Assembly: GCF_041956535.1 (NCBI RefSeq)
Contig: NW_027192212.1
Location: 65,153 to 129,152 of the forward strand
DNA: 64,000 nt
Origin: Calcarisporiella thermophila CBS 279.70
Taxonomy: Eukaryota > Calcarisporiellomycota
Reading direction: 5' to 3'
Positions 34,930 to 46,038 of this stretch are shown piece by piece. Every line of letters starts with the position of its first letter. The first letter of the stretch is position 1. Below the pieces are notes generated by a model, which ran no database searches, was not told the origin of the DNA, and saw only the letters and a list, made by a program, of their open reading frames with translations. The position numbers were made by a program, and so were the translations under genes.

Positions 34930-35484
34930 ATGAAATTCTCTCTAGTTGTTGCAACTCTTCTCTGCGTGTCATTCGTTGCAGCACTACCGGCTCCTCAAGT
35001 TGCTCAGTCCAGCCCTGCTCCTGCACAAGGGGGACAACAAGCCAGCCAACAAGGACAACAAACCGCCCAACAAGGACAACAAACCGCCCAACAAGGACAA
35101 CAAACCGCCCAACAAGGACAACAAACCGCCCAACAAGGGCAAAAACCGTCGCAAGCTGATATAGATTTCCTCAAACAGAACATAGAGAAGATCAACCAGG
35201 TTATTCAAAAATTCATTCCAAACAAGAAGCCTGAAGAGAAAGTCGCAGCGAAAGATATCGACGAGCTGGCTCAGAAATCACCACAACTGATCCCGGCTCT
35301 CAAAGCCTTAGTAGAAGGAAAAAGTCCGCTTCAAGCGGGAGGTGCCGGAGCCTCTCCAGCTTCAGGAGCTCCCAGCTCAGGTCAGGCTCCCAGCTCAGGT
35401 CAGGCTCCAAGTTCTGGCCAGGCTCCTAGTTCCGGTCAGGCTCCAAGTCCGGGATCAGCTGGAGCGAAGCCTCCCGGATTTTAA
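34930..35484 (+). CDS. Secreted Gln- and Ser/Gly/Pro-repeat protein
   Basis: Frame of 184 residues. The signal peptide (MKFSLVVATLLCVSFVAA) is followed by LPAPQ, a likely processing site. A Gln-rich block of QQGQQTA heptads then precedes a charged helical core of about 75 residues (ADIDFLKQNIEKINQVIQKF ... DIDELAQKSPQLIPALKALVEG) and a tail of SSGQAP hexads. The core may form a small helical bundle. The low-complexity arms are typical of wall-bound, adhesive or structural secreted proteins. There are no cysteines, introns or GPI signal. No family is recognised. The repeats are nearly identical at DNA level, so the copy number probably varies between strains. Confidence 0.75.
   Translation: MKFSLVVATLLCVSFVAALPAPQVAQSSPAPAQGGQQASQQGQQTAQQGQQTAQQGQQTAQQGQQTAQQGQKPSQADIDFLKQNIEKINQVIQKFIPNKKPEEKVAAKDIDELAQKSPQLIPALKALVEGKSPLQAGGAGASPASGAPSSGQAPSSGQAPSSGQAPSSGQAPSPGSAGAKPPGF
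35047..35130 (+). repeat. Four identical 21-nt tandem repeats (QQGQQTA)
   Basis: Four head-to-tail copies of a 21-base unit encode QQGQQTA. They appear identical base for base, and a partial fifth unit follows. Confidence 0.9.
35368..35439 (+). repeat. Four 18-nt tandem repeats (APSSGQ)
   Basis: Four 18-base units in the same gene encode the SSGQAP hexad. The first two are identical and the last two differ only at silent positions. Confidence 0.85.
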
Positions 35485-36329
35485 GATTCCACTAATGTAG
35501 CTATTATCGATTTCACTCTGATGCCAGGTGTATATTTATATGAGAAGTAGCAATATATATTTCTAATTTATCATGTTTATATTAAAAGTGCATCATAAAG
35601 CAGATTTTTTAGCATTTAGAAAAAGCGAAATTATTGCTTTAAATACAGCGGATACTAGTGTTTTCGCCATTTTGTATTACTCGAATCGTGTTAAATAGAC
35701 ACCAATGCATACTCTAGAACTAAGATAAACTAAATTGCGTATGAGAACGAATTGGCAGTTAATTTTCCTTTTTTTAACTGAAAATACAAGTGAAAGTCGA
35801 ACAATTTGGATATGAAAAACAGCGCAATATTACTCTCAGAGAAACTATCAAATATGATTTCAAATGATATAAACTCGAAATTGTATGGGCCTTAAATCTA
35901 AAATTCGTGATAAATATCGAGTTTTGCATTTTAATATATACAAATTGTAAGAGTCCCTTGACAATTTTTCGAATGCCTTCTTTCGTTAAAATTGCCTTGC
36001 TTATTTATCAATATTTACAATAATTAATCCATATCAATTTGGTCGGACAATCTTGGACCATTCAAAAATAGACGCGCCATTGGCGAATGAAGGTAAGAGC
36101 TAAGAAGATGTAAAATTGATCATTTTGTGAAATAAGTCAGAGATAAATATTTAATTATATAATTGAATCCTGTTTATTATATATGAAATATTTATACCAA
36201 CCTGATAACAATATAAATATTTGTCTCCTTAAAAGAAGAGAAATAATACACGTTTTTACAAAAAGAGCCAGATATAAAAGCTTCATATCCTTTAATAATT
36301 GGCAAAAAAAGAAAGTATACAAAAAAAAA
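35485..36329. other. AT-rich spacer
   Basis: 845 bases between the repeat protein and the 3' end of importin alpha. No gene seen. Confidence 0.6.
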
Positions 36330-38337
36330 TCATGCAACTTCAGTATCTTCCACCTGTTCACCGAAATACATGTCCATCAACCCTCCCGCAACATGCCTAA
36401 GTTGAGGATCCTCCATTACTGAAAGGGACTCAAGAGCCTCAATACCTTGTATTGACTCGATCAACTGTTTTCCCTAAATTATTGCAAACCCTAATTTAGC
36501 TAACCATCATAGAGGTCTTTTAAAGTAGCATAAATACTTCTGGCACATGGGTTAGCAACAGTTGAATATAAGTCAATCCTAGTTGTATCATTTCTGGGTC
36601 TCCACCACGCACAAAATCGAGGAACACTGGTAATAAATCATTATGCGGAAGCAGCTGAACGTGTTCTGGTCCATGTGACGCAATGTTGACAAGACTGAAG
36701 GCAGCTTCTTTGCGTAGGTCAAAATTCGTATGGGCAACAATCGACGAGAGCACAGGAACGAAGCCAGCGTCAATTACTTTAGAAAGCGTTTCTGCTCGCC
36801 TTCTATTAAAGACAAAGACAAGCGGATTGAGTTAGAGGAGTACAAAATAGTTAGTATCCATGGCGAATACATACGCAGCCGTAATATTGGACATGACCCA
36901 AAGGCTCTCCTTTTTGACGGAGCGACATTCCGACTGAATGTATTTAAGTAACAACGGCAGAAATTGAGGTTCTTTGAGTAACTCATCATCAAATTCATCT
37001 GGACCACTGGCTATGTTGCCCAGAGTTCGAATAAGAGGAATGGCAAGGGCGCCTCGATCCACCATTCTTGGCATGCATTTCACCTAAATAGGCGAGGAAA
37101 TGCCCAGTTCATGCTTGAGAATAGCTAGGGAAAAAACATGCCGTAGACATCACTTACCAGCAATGGGACCAATCCTTCACGAATTAATCGCAATATATTC
37201 TGCTCATTTTTGCAAGTAAGGTAGGTCAGCACCCACGAAACCTCTGAAATGACTTCTCCGGCTTCGTCTTTGGCAAGATGTTGGAACAAAAGCTCCGATA
37301 TCCCGGCATCAAAAAAATCATCGAGCCGAGGATTTGCGCCGCGTGCTAGATTCGAGAGTGCAAAACATGCGGTTTGCACAAGTTGTAGATCCTAGAGGGC
37401 CAAGGTTTTGGAATTAAGTAAGTGTACAACGGAGATTGGAAGAAAGGAGGGAAGAGCAATTAAATACCGTTGATTTCAGCAAGTTGATTAAGGGGATCAA
37501 CACTCCGTTCGCACGTAAAACATCACGAAACTCGTCCCCCTCCACGGCCATGTTTCCAATTGCCCAGGCGGCCTGATCTTGTAGTCCATTATTTTCACCC
37601 TGAAGCAGGGTGATTAGGTAAGGGACTGTAGACAAGGCTTTTGTGCTAAGTTCTGGGGACCCTGCTGCAATGTTAGTGATGCACCACGTCGCCTGTAGCT
37701 GCTCCTCGGGGTCCATCCCCTTTAGATATTTCTTTCAAACAAAAAGCAGACAAAACGTGAGCGCAAGCAGGGCGGGATATTCAAACTTCAAGAATTACTG
37801 TCAGAATATCCACGCATTCCCCATTAATAACGAATTCTTTCAGCGTATCGGGAGGATCTACGAGGTATTTGGTTAGCTGCCTCATAGCCTCCATTCGGGT
37901 TTCTTGCGAAGGACTCTGAAGGACACATGGCAAATTGAGCACAAGTTTGAGGTTTCAATGCACAAGGCATTCCACGAGTTTACCTGCATGTTATTCTTCA
38001 ATTGCTCGACTTCGCCAGCCGTCAAAAAAAATTCCGAATCTAAAAATTATGAATAGACGGTCATTTCGAGCTGCCTGACAAGTAAATGGCTAACAACAAA
38101 TGCACCATCGTCTTCCCCTAGGGCCATTGTTTCACGCGTGTGCCGAAAGCGCTTAGCGGTTATAAGTTGCTCGCGCTGCATTTTGCGAAGCGCGGCATCG
38201 GCTGACAAACGTCGCTTGCGCACTTCTTCAAAAGTGGGAAGGCGTCCATAACGAGAGAGGCGATTTTTATTACTCGCATTATTGGACGGAATATTCGGAT
38301 CTTTGGGGGGCGATTGATTGTGGTTATGAGAAGACAT
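36330..38337 (-). CDS. SRP1: Importin subunit alpha (karyopherin alpha)
   Basis: Eight exons on the minus strand: 38106-38337, 37984-38039, 37799-37915, 37468-37731, 37158-37391, 36875-37083, 36538-36802 and 36330-36473, giving 506 residues. It carries classical nuclear-localisation cargoes and binds importin beta. The N-terminus has a basic importin-beta-binding region (EEVRKRRLSADAALRKMQRE). Armadillo repeats follow, with the hallmark Trp/Asn positions: ATWCITNIAAG, AAWAIGNMAVEGDEFRD, ACFALSNLARG, VSWVLTYLT, SLWVMSNITA and AAFSLVNIASHG. The acidic C-terminus is GKQLIESIQGIEALESL..YFGEQ. The intron 1 donor (GTGCAT, 38100-38105) is weak, but it is the only one near the IBB end in the right phase. 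The IBB domain is less basic than usual. Confidence 0.93.
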
Positions 38338-38578
38338 TATCGGCTGGTGTTAGGAAACAAGCAAACCGGTCCTTCGCCATTTCTCACACCGCCTTATTAA
38401 AAGAAATGAAAAAGCTAAGCCTCCAAGAGAAAATTATTAAAAATTCGAAATGAAGCTAAACTCCTCTACCAAGGAACGAAGATCAGTAAGCACAAGGAGA
38501 GAACCACCGCAACGAGGACGGAGTATATATGCTCTCTCTATACCACGTTCTTTAAATCGTCATCTGTGAAGAACAAAT
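38338..38578. promoter_or_regulatory. Bidirectional promoter region, importin alpha / DHHC transferase
   Basis: 241 bases separate the two divergent start codons. A TATATATGC-like stretch lies near 38525. A shared promoter is inferred from the spacing. Confidence 0.4.
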
Positions 38579-39752
38579 ATGCCCTCCACCCTCGCATGGC
38601 ATAAGTTCACTGCCGCAGTCCTCCGAGTCGTTAATACGATACCCTTTGTCTTAATATCTGCAGTGATCGTATGGAGTTATTATGCATTTGTGCTGAATCT
38701 ATGTCTCTATCTTTGGAATGTACATCGCGTTCAAGGTGTGATGTTATTTCATCATCTCGTTCTAAAAAGGTTGAGATATACTTACCCAGTTGACTTTTCT
38801 ATTTTCAAGCCATTCTCTACCTCGTTGCACATCACATTCTTTTTCTACTCTTTACCTGGTCATACTGCAGGGCTTCATTTACTCCACCTGGAAGCCCACA
38901 GGATGTAAGCTCGTTCATAAAAGTACAATTTTGAGCCTAGCTCTACGTTCTCATGTAATGTCATTTTAGGCCAAATTCAACCCATCCGTTGATCAAGAAT
39001 CTCTTCTTCCCACTGCAACCACAATCCCAGTCGACCATCCTATTGCGCTTGAACCAGTGCTCGTAAAGCGAGACGGCAGGCCCCGTTTCTGCAAAAAGTG
39101 CCAAGGCTCCAAACCCGACCGTGCTCATCATTGCCGGGTATGTGGCCGCTGCATCCTGAAAATGGATCACCACTGCCCTTGGCTCAATAACTGCGTTGGG
39201 TTTGCAAACTATAAATTTTTCTACCTCTTTATACTGCATGGGGCTATCTATTGCCTTTGGTGCTGTATCGCCACCATTTTCCCTTGCTGGGAGGTGATTC
39301 TAGATCCGACGATAGTAAGTGGATGGACCCCTCTGGTCTACGCACCGATCCCCCTCTAACTCTTTATGTATCTTGTGAATCGTAAGGGGCTGCTTAACCT
39401 CTCTATCCACTGGATTCTGATGGTATTCCTGGGCTTCGCTCTTGGCGTCGGACTTATCGGCTTCACTGCATTTCACACGCGGCTTCTCCTTGCCAACCGG
39501 ACCACCATTGAGAGCTTCGAGCGCACCAACTACCGGGTTGGCCATACCAGCGAGGTCACACGCAGCCGATACCTGAATCTATTTGACATAGGCTGGAGGC
39601 AGAATTGGGTGCAGGTTATGGGCCCGAGGTGGTGGCTCTGGCTATTGCCGGTCTATACAACACTGGGAGATGGGAGGAAATTTCCCCTGTGCAAGTACGG
39701 TTATCAAACCGTCAACGGGTCGGAGGAGGACATTGCTGGGATGTCTGCGTAG
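38579..39752 (+). CDS. DHHC palmitoyltransferase
   Basis: Four exons: 38579-38735, 38810-38904, 38970-39314 and 39387-39752, giving 320 residues. Membrane segments flank a cytosolic DHHC cysteine-rich domain ([20 protein letters not shown] and the following [11 protein letters not shown]). The DHHC Cys accepts palmitate and passes it to protein Cys residues. Other family marks are WSYYAFV in the first segment, [11 protein letters not shown] after the second, and the TTxE motif as NRTTIESFE after the fourth. Intron 3 (39315-39386) removes an in-frame stop and has a CTAAC branch site. The architecture fits the Pfa3/Pfa4 - ZDHHC2/15/20 group; the exact subgroup is not settled. Confidence 0.94.
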
Positions 39753-40390
39753 TAGGAAAGTGAATTAATTTATCAATTCTCGTAAATACTTGTCTCCGTG
39801 TATCTTTTTACGTCCTCTTCTTTTCCATTCAGTACTTTTCAATTCGTATTTTAGGATATGCTCGATTTCCCCATGTTTGACTGCCTGTCTATATTCTCAT
39901 CCCCACCCCCACCCCTTTTTTTTTTTGAACACCTCATTATATATTTCCTATCCTACCTTTCTCTCTTGCAAATTTCCACTCCGTCCCCACTGGGCTGTCC
40001 TCCCCTCCCTCTCCTCCCCCATTCACTACTCTTTCGCGCTTGGCATAGAATTGAATACACTTATTTTAATGTCTCCCAAGCAGTTGAAGCAAACAGTATC
40101 TTATGAGATAGTCAAGCAAAACCAGCAAAAATGAATATTAAACATGGAGTAAACAAAATAGAGCCGTGGTGAAATAAGGTAGCCCGGGTCTTCTACGGAA
40201 GAAGAGCGGATTGCACTGAGCAGTGGATAGAAAATGTTCCAAAGTAAAAGCAAAAAGTCCGACATGAATGACTATCCATCCCAGAGATATGATAAAATAA
40301 AATTGCAAAAACAACACAGAATAATAAAAGAGACGAGAATAATGATGGGGAGGGGAGGAGGGGGGGTATTTTAATAAAATAATAGATACA
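39753..40390. other. Convergent 3' spacer
   Basis: 638 bases between the DHHC gene (+) and the UBL3-like gene (-). It has T-rich and C-rich tracts (39901-40020) and a G-rich run near 40346-40366. No gene supported. Confidence 0.6.
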
Positions 40391-40949
40391 TTATAATATG
40401 GTACAGAGGCGACATTGCTGGGCGTTTTTAGGCTTAATTATATCTATATGCGATTCAAGAGGACGGTGTTCACATTAGTACCATAGGGCACAAAAGCAGA
40501 GTGTGAGAAACCAACATACCATCATCATCGTCGTCCACAAAAGGCCTGATGGTCAAATGGGCGACTGTTGATGATCCAGCATAAATGCGATTCGCTAATT
40601 ATATGCATTCCAAAGTCGCCAGTTATTGGATCAGTTCACATGCTAAGAATAAACAGCTAGCAACTCACACTCCAGGGTCGTGTGCTCGTCCAGGAATCGC
40701 CCCAGATATAATAGCCGCAGTTGGTTAGGGGATATGGGTTTCTCATCCTGCCATTCTAAGATAGAGAAGTGAATTTCCACTTCCTCTGACAAAGGCAAGA
40801 GAATGATAGATACCCTTCGGCCAAGAATCATAGACTTCTCTTTTAACTTCCCACACCGTGGCCTGTGAATTAAATACAAAACTGTGCCGGAGGCCGGAAA
40901 CAAGAAGTAGTGTTAGATGAACTTTGGTTGGGGTGGCGGATTCTGTCAT
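40391..40949 (-). CDS. UBL3/MUB-like membrane-anchored ubiquitin-fold protein
   Basis: Four exons on the minus strand: 40814-40949, 40669-40755, 40520-40594 and 40391-40443, giving 116 residues. The ubiquitin-like fold follows UBL3: LTLLLVSGLRHSFVF, VWEVKREVYDSWPKEW, ISPNQLRLLYLGRFLDE and STVAHLTIRPFV. The final 18-codon exon ends in CTIL, a CaaX prenylation box with Leu last (geranylgeranyl type). UBL3/MUB proteins end the same way and are held at membranes by the lipid. Intron 3 (40444-40519) has a GTATGT donor, a TACTAAT branch site and a TAG acceptor. Reading through it would instead give a tail without the box. The role in vesicle sorting or as a docking platform for E2 enzymes is inferred from relatives. 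Confidence 0.85.
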
Positions 40950-41326
40950 GGCATCAAATTCTAGGGTCAAAAATTAGAAGCGAAGGGAAGAAGAAGTAGG
41001 CTTGAATGTCAGATAGATGAGCATTTCGGGTGCCACTGGCGATTTGGGGAGGAAAGGGGATATTTTTATTCTTCTCAACCCGATTTTCCTTTTATCCTCT
41101 GGTTGTGTTCACCTTTGCACTTTTCTCCACAAAACAGAGAAACGGCGGGTGCAGGTAGGAGCCTTAAAACGGAATTTGGGTTGCCATTGGGACGTGCTGC
41201 GCCACCCAAAGTGCTCTCTTCTTTAAAACCGAACCAAGGGATCCAGTTACGCTCATATATATTATTCAACCGATAAATAAAAAACCATGATACAACTAAT
41301 GACTAGTACTGCCGTCGCCCCCACCC
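40950..41326. other. Spacer upstream of the UBL3-like gene
   Basis: 377 bases between the PHO88 stop and the UBL3-like start, both on the minus strand. It holds the UBL3-like promoter. No gene seen. Confidence 0.55.
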
Positions 41327-42039
41327 TTAGAGTTTCTTCTTCTTGTTTCCCTTGGTCATCTTCTTGATGCTGGCTCGGTCCGTCAGCGGCTGTTGCATAA
41401 GTTGCCCGAAGGGTCCTTCCACCTTGAAAGGCCGACGCACGCTCTGACCCCAAATATGCACGAGTGCAACCTTGCTAGTCAGGAAGCTCTTGAGCGGGAG
41501 CACAAGCTGGATGACAAGCGGGGGGCAGGTTCCCCACCACAAGTGGATAACCGCCGTAAGGAGCATACCGATCAGAAGCTGGGACCTTAGCTTCTTGGCC
41601 TCTGTGAGATCGTAGTCGTGATAGGTTGTGGTGATGAGCTCGGACTCGGTTTCTCCTGGTTTCGGGGGCTCTACATATTTCAGCTGGGTCTGATCTATTG
41701 GGCGGAGATGGAGCACAGCGTTAGGGACGAACGCCATGGGATTGGTTGAGGAATGACCCCTTCCTGCTTACCGTCTTTCTTCGCAATAAGCTTGATGAGG
41801 CGGAAGCTCAGACTGAGCACAGTTAACTGGGCGCTCACATATAGAACGCGCAAGATCAACAGAGCAGCTGGATTAGTAAAATCGAACCATCGCGACACCT
41901 GCAGCAGGCCGAGCGTCAGCCCGATGCTAATCCACTAGATGTCCAGAAAAACGTCAAAGAAACAGAATGAAGGAGGCGTGAGGAGAAAACTTACAGTGTT
42001 GGTGGCCAAGTTGAGGAGTCGCTCCTTCAATTCTGTCAT
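41327..42039 (-). CDS. PHO88: PHO88/SND3 ER membrane protein
   Basis: Three exons on the minus strand: 41995-42039, 41772-41934 and 41327-41694, giving 191 residues. Two N-terminal membrane segments (ISIGLTLGLLQVSRWFDF.. and LLILRVLYVSAQLTVLSLSF) precede the diagnostic LKYVEPPKPGETESELITTT and HDYDL motifs. A third hydrophobic stretch (LLTAVIHLWWGTCPPLVIQL) and PLKSFLTSKVALVHIWG follow. The lysine-rich tail KKMTKGNKKKKL is cytosolic. Pho88/Snd3 helps SRP-independent targeting to the ER and affects phosphate transporter delivery. Splice junctions and length agree with the family (about 190 residues). Confidence 0.93.
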
Positions 42040-42404
42040 GATCTCGTGCTCTCTCTCTCTTTCCCTAGTGTGCACCGTTCTAAAATGATGGGATGATCTA
42101 TCTCTTAGTGCCTCTGTGGAACTGAAAATAAAACTCCAGCAGAGGCTTATGACATTTCGTCCTAAGAGGGGAGATATCCCGATAGGCGGATAGGATTCAT
42201 TGAATCCGATCCTTGATGCATTTGCGCTTTACATATTTATTATTATTATTATTATGGCCATTAGCGATTGAATACACAAACTATTTTGGACTATATTGCT
42301 ATTAAAAAAAACTACTAAAGCTATTAACACCAGCCGTATAGAGACCCTCACACTACTTTGTTTTGGTTATGGGGTGCGATGGAGTTAGAGTTTGACAGGG
42401 TCCT
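42040..42404. other. Spacer with microsatellite
   Basis: 365 bases holding the PHO88 promoter (CT-rich, 42046-42065) and an (ATT)n tract near 42238-42255. No gene seen. Confidence 0.6.
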
Positions 42405-43118
42405 CTAAGGCTCAGTCTCCAAGGTTCTCGCGAGAGTCACCTCGTCCGCGCCAAGCTCCCTAATACTCTGCATTTTCGGCACATTTCCCGTCACAACCCC
42501 CTTGGCCATCTCCATCGCCCGACCCAAGGCTCCCTTGTCCTTCAGGGCATAGCACACCGAGTGCGTCTCGAGGTAGATCAAGCTCAGGCGAGGGTCATCC
42601 TTCCCGCCATCATGCGTTCCATCTCCAAGGTCGCCCAGCCACGCGCGTAATGTCGGAGTATAGAGTTCCCGAATACGGTTACGATCATCCACGACTCGCG
42701 CCTTGCCCGAGATGGAAACCCATTCCTGGGTTGAGTCGCGGAAGAATGCAAGGTTAACATGAGGATCATGGGCAAGTTCTTCGAGCTTGTGGCTCTGGTT
42801 GTTGGTGAACAACCTAGTGAGTATAATGGACCAAGGTCAACCTCAAAAGGATCATAGAACGAGAGGTCGGGTTCACTTACCAGAAATCGATACCCTTGGC
42901 TCTCGATGCAACGCTCATGGCTCGGCTCACCAAAAACCCATCGCTCCTACAAAGCACGGCGTTGTAACACAGAAAGCATGGACTCGAGCAAGGAAGTTAG
43001 CTTACCGGCGAGTGCACAACAGGCCCGTTTTCATGTTGTCTACGAGCTCATACAGGTCATGGATTTGCTCCTTCAAAGGGACATCCGTGTCACGATTCTT
43101 TTGCGTAGTAGGATCCAT
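42405..43118 (-). CDS. Pyridoxamine 5'-phosphate oxidase-like flavoprotein (general stress type)
   Basis: Three exons on the minus strand: 43006-43118, 42881-42946 and 42405-42813, giving 195 residues. The split-barrel pattern of general-stress flavoproteins is clear: DLYELVDNMKTGLLCTRR, SDGFLVSRAMSV, GIDFWLFTNNQSHKLEELAHDPHVNLAF, QEWVSISGKARVVDD and LRAWLGDL, then the LIYLETHSVCYA strand. Bacterial and fungal members bind FMN or F420 and are linked to oxidative stress; true PNPO activity is not implied. No targeting signal is seen. The last 30 residues are charged and variable. Confidence 0.87.
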
Positions 43119-44095
43119 GCTTCTTTGATTTTTTTTCTTTTACAAAACGTTTGTAAGGTGTTTTTGTTCTGGTGTGAATTGGCAGTGTGAAGAAAAGTAG
43201 AAACGCCTTTCCACCCCCCGGGGGGCCTATATCGAGATACCTTGGGCGTGGGACAATACCAATTCCAATTATGGTCGAAACAATAAATTAATGATCCTGA
43301 ATTCTTTTCCCGATCATGGAGACCTTCTAAGTCACATTTCATCTCTTCCGCATAGCCTTCTTGGTGTATAATCCCTATGGCGCGTATCGCCCCCTCCCTA
43401 CCCCTGCAATAGTGGCCTCGATCTCTTTTGCTATGTTCTACTGGGCTGGTTTCTCTTGGAGCCGAGAGTAGGGTAAAACCTTTAGTTTGACTCCCACTCC
43501 ACGATAAGGGAGGATGCAAACGGAAAAGAAGCAATGCCAACTGATCCCTTTTACCTATATTGGATCACCCACTAGACCATCCATGTTACCTTCTTTTTTT
43601 TTTCAATTCTCTATCACAGCTCCCTCTACCAAACTGAGTTTCAAGAATGCAGGCCAATCTGGAGTCTACTCGAAGACACCTGGATCTTTCCTTCCTAGGC
43701 TTGTAACCTCAAAGAGAGAACGGCCAACTTAGGTCAGTAGGCCAATGATCTCTAAGTATCTGATGAAAGCCACTACTGACATTAATAAATACACCTCTTT
43801 TAACAATGGATCTGTCGCACGACAAAGGCTATGCGGAAGCCCATTCTACATCGAGTTTGGTAGAGAGGGTTTATTTAATTTTTATTATCATTTTTTTAGA
43901 GTTATATAATTAAAAGACTGTAAGTGTGTAGCAAGATTGGCCTTCTACTCATTGGAAATAGAGAAGGGGTAGATAGGAAAAGGGAGAGAAGGGGTAGGGA
44001 TAGAATAGATAGACAGAACAAATCGTCATAATGTATAATGGGAAACATTTACATAAGAAATATTTTATCAACACCACCATGCTCGCTCAACCTGT
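43119..44095. other. Intergenic DNA
   Basis: About 980 bases between the flavoprotein promoter side and the 3' end of the dioxygenase. Frames here (for example minus 43073-43540) are chance and unlike any protein I know. Confidence 0.6.
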
Positions 44096-46038
44096 TCAGA
44101 TAAGGTCCGCCCGATCTTGGTCCTTGAAAATCTTCCGGAGCTCGCTCACCTCTCGCTCGAGCACCCGTCTCTGAGCAACGGCACGTTTTCCAATCTCCTC
44201 AACCAGCCCCTTCAGCTCCGGCGAGAGGGTGCTGGTGTTGATATTGGCACTCACCTCCTCCATCACGCGTAGCACCGTGCTGAGCTGGTTGGGGAGCCAG
44301 GTTACGATGGGGGAGCCGCCGGTGGCGCGGGGGTGTTCGGTGTGCTCGAGAATGTATTTCTTGGTGAACTGCCAGTGGCGGTGGCGGAAATCACGGATCT
44401 GATCCACGTTGGCGAGATAGAGGGCTATGGGATGCAGACAAAGGGGGGAGCAAGTTCAGTTAGTTCACCAGATTGCTAGTTAGCGCCATCATCCGAGGAG
44501 GGGACCTACCCGTGCTCTCGGGATCCTCTTCCGCAAACCGCCGCACGCCGGCCTTGGAAGCCCTCTGCTGCACATGCTCTAGGAATTCGCGGTGGTTCGT
44601 GGGGCGGTAGGATCGGAAGTCGCGTAGCACTTGCGTCAAGGGATTCTCGGGCATCCGCAGGGTCAGCTCAAGCAAATTGTCGCCCAGCGGAACCATGGAG
44701 TCGTTGGCGCCCGATTCGCCTCGGAAGAAGGTGGGCTCGTCGCTCACGCCCTCGTAGATTACTCCGTGCGGGAACATGGGCTGGCTCTTTGTCCCCATGA
44801 TGAATGTGCGGAATCGCAGATACTCATCGGGCGCGGAGCGCTTCCACATCTCCTCCATCTCCCTGTTAATGATGCGGTAGGTATTGAGGACGTTGCGAAG
44901 CCCGGTGTTGAAGGCGACTCGGTCGCGGTGTTCGGCGGCCTCGAGGGTGCGCATGCTCTCCTTCACGAGCGGCCCCGAGTGAGCCACCATGGCGACATGA
45001 CAAAGGATGAACCCTGACTCCGAGGCAGAGCCCTCGAAACTGCGGATGCACTCGAGATTGGAGTAGGAGAGGTCTCCCTTCGGATCCTTTCGCTTGTAGT
45101 TGAATAGGCTATAGGCATGGGGAGAGATGAGAACAGCAGTCGATGGATCGATGGAGAAGCAATTATATAACCCCAAGCACAATGGCAAGAGCAGACAGCC
45201 CGGATGCAAGTCATCGTCCAGGAAAGAAAGGAGAAGAAGAAAAAAAAAGCGAATTCAACCGAATGAAAAATTGCCTTACCAGTAACTCAGTGCATATTCC
45301 ATGAAAGGCTTTGCTTGAATTTTCTGTGCAACAATGGAGAGCGGCACGGCAATGTTACGCGGGAGGATCTGGCGGCCGATGCCATAGTCGCGAGTGGCTC
45401 GATAACGCAGGTCGCAGGGCTCAAGGAGGTATGCGGATGCGGCAAAAGTGTAGTCGCGATAGAGTGCTATATGAGAGAGAGGGCTTGAGTTGGAGCTCAC
45501 ACAAGATCACATGGAGGGGGTGGGGGGGAGTGGAAGCGAGGCTCTATCAACCTACCCGAGAGCACCTGGTTGTCGATCACGTCGCGGACATCGTACTCGG
45601 GCAGCTTTAGGGCCGCGTCGCCGAACTTGCCTTGGGCCAGGAGGCCCGGCTGTCCGTTGCGCTTGCTCACGGGCATGTCGTTGAGGAGCTGCTCGAGCTC
45701 TCCAAAGCGGCTGGGGAGCTCCACGAGGGGGTCCTACGGAGGGAGGTGGGGGTTAGTGCGAGGCCAAGGGTTGATCACGGGAATGCGACATGAGCATGTC
45801 CGGAATGTCAACCTACTTGGCGGGGAAGAAACCCGTTTTGCGTCCCGACCATGAAGCTGGGCAGCGACTTGTCGTGGACACGAGGATCCTCCAGCACGGT
45901 GAACTCGCGGGGGAACTCAGGCGCCTGGGTCGCGCCGGTGGCCAACAACCGCACGGGGGCTCGGGCGCCTGGGAGGCCCAGGGCGAGAGGCCGGGCGGCA
46001 TAGTGACGTGCAAGGGAAACGGCAAGGACACGGATCAT
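44096..46038 (-). CDS. BNA2: Indoleamine 2,3-dioxygenase (Bna2 type)
   Basis: Five exons on the minus strand: 45817-46038, 45556-45733, 45280-45466, 44510-45108 and 44096-44424, giving 504 residues. The haem enzyme opens the indole ring of tryptophan to N-formylkynurenine, the first step of the kynurenine route to NAD. Motifs include RDYTFAASAYLLEPCDL, FIMGTKSQPMFPHGVIYEGV, FRGESGANDSMVP and FRHRHWQFTKKYI with the conserved proximal-His region, then ATGGSPIVTWLPNQL. The N-terminus (about 35 residues, Arg/Ala/Leu-rich, no acids) looks like a mitochondrial presequence or other leader. Intron 3 (45109-45279, 171 nt) is unusually long here. Codons are strongly GC-rich compared with genes on the left of the window. 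Confidence 0.94.

Noticed and set aside
34984-35208. Minus-strand frames with repeated LLGGLLS or CCPCWAV patterns
   Set aside because: They are antisense reflections of the QQGQQTA repeats in the secreted protein gene.
43073-43540. 155-codon minus frame upstream of the flavoprotein
   Set aside because: It overlaps the flavoprotein's first exon in another phase and shows no conserved segment.
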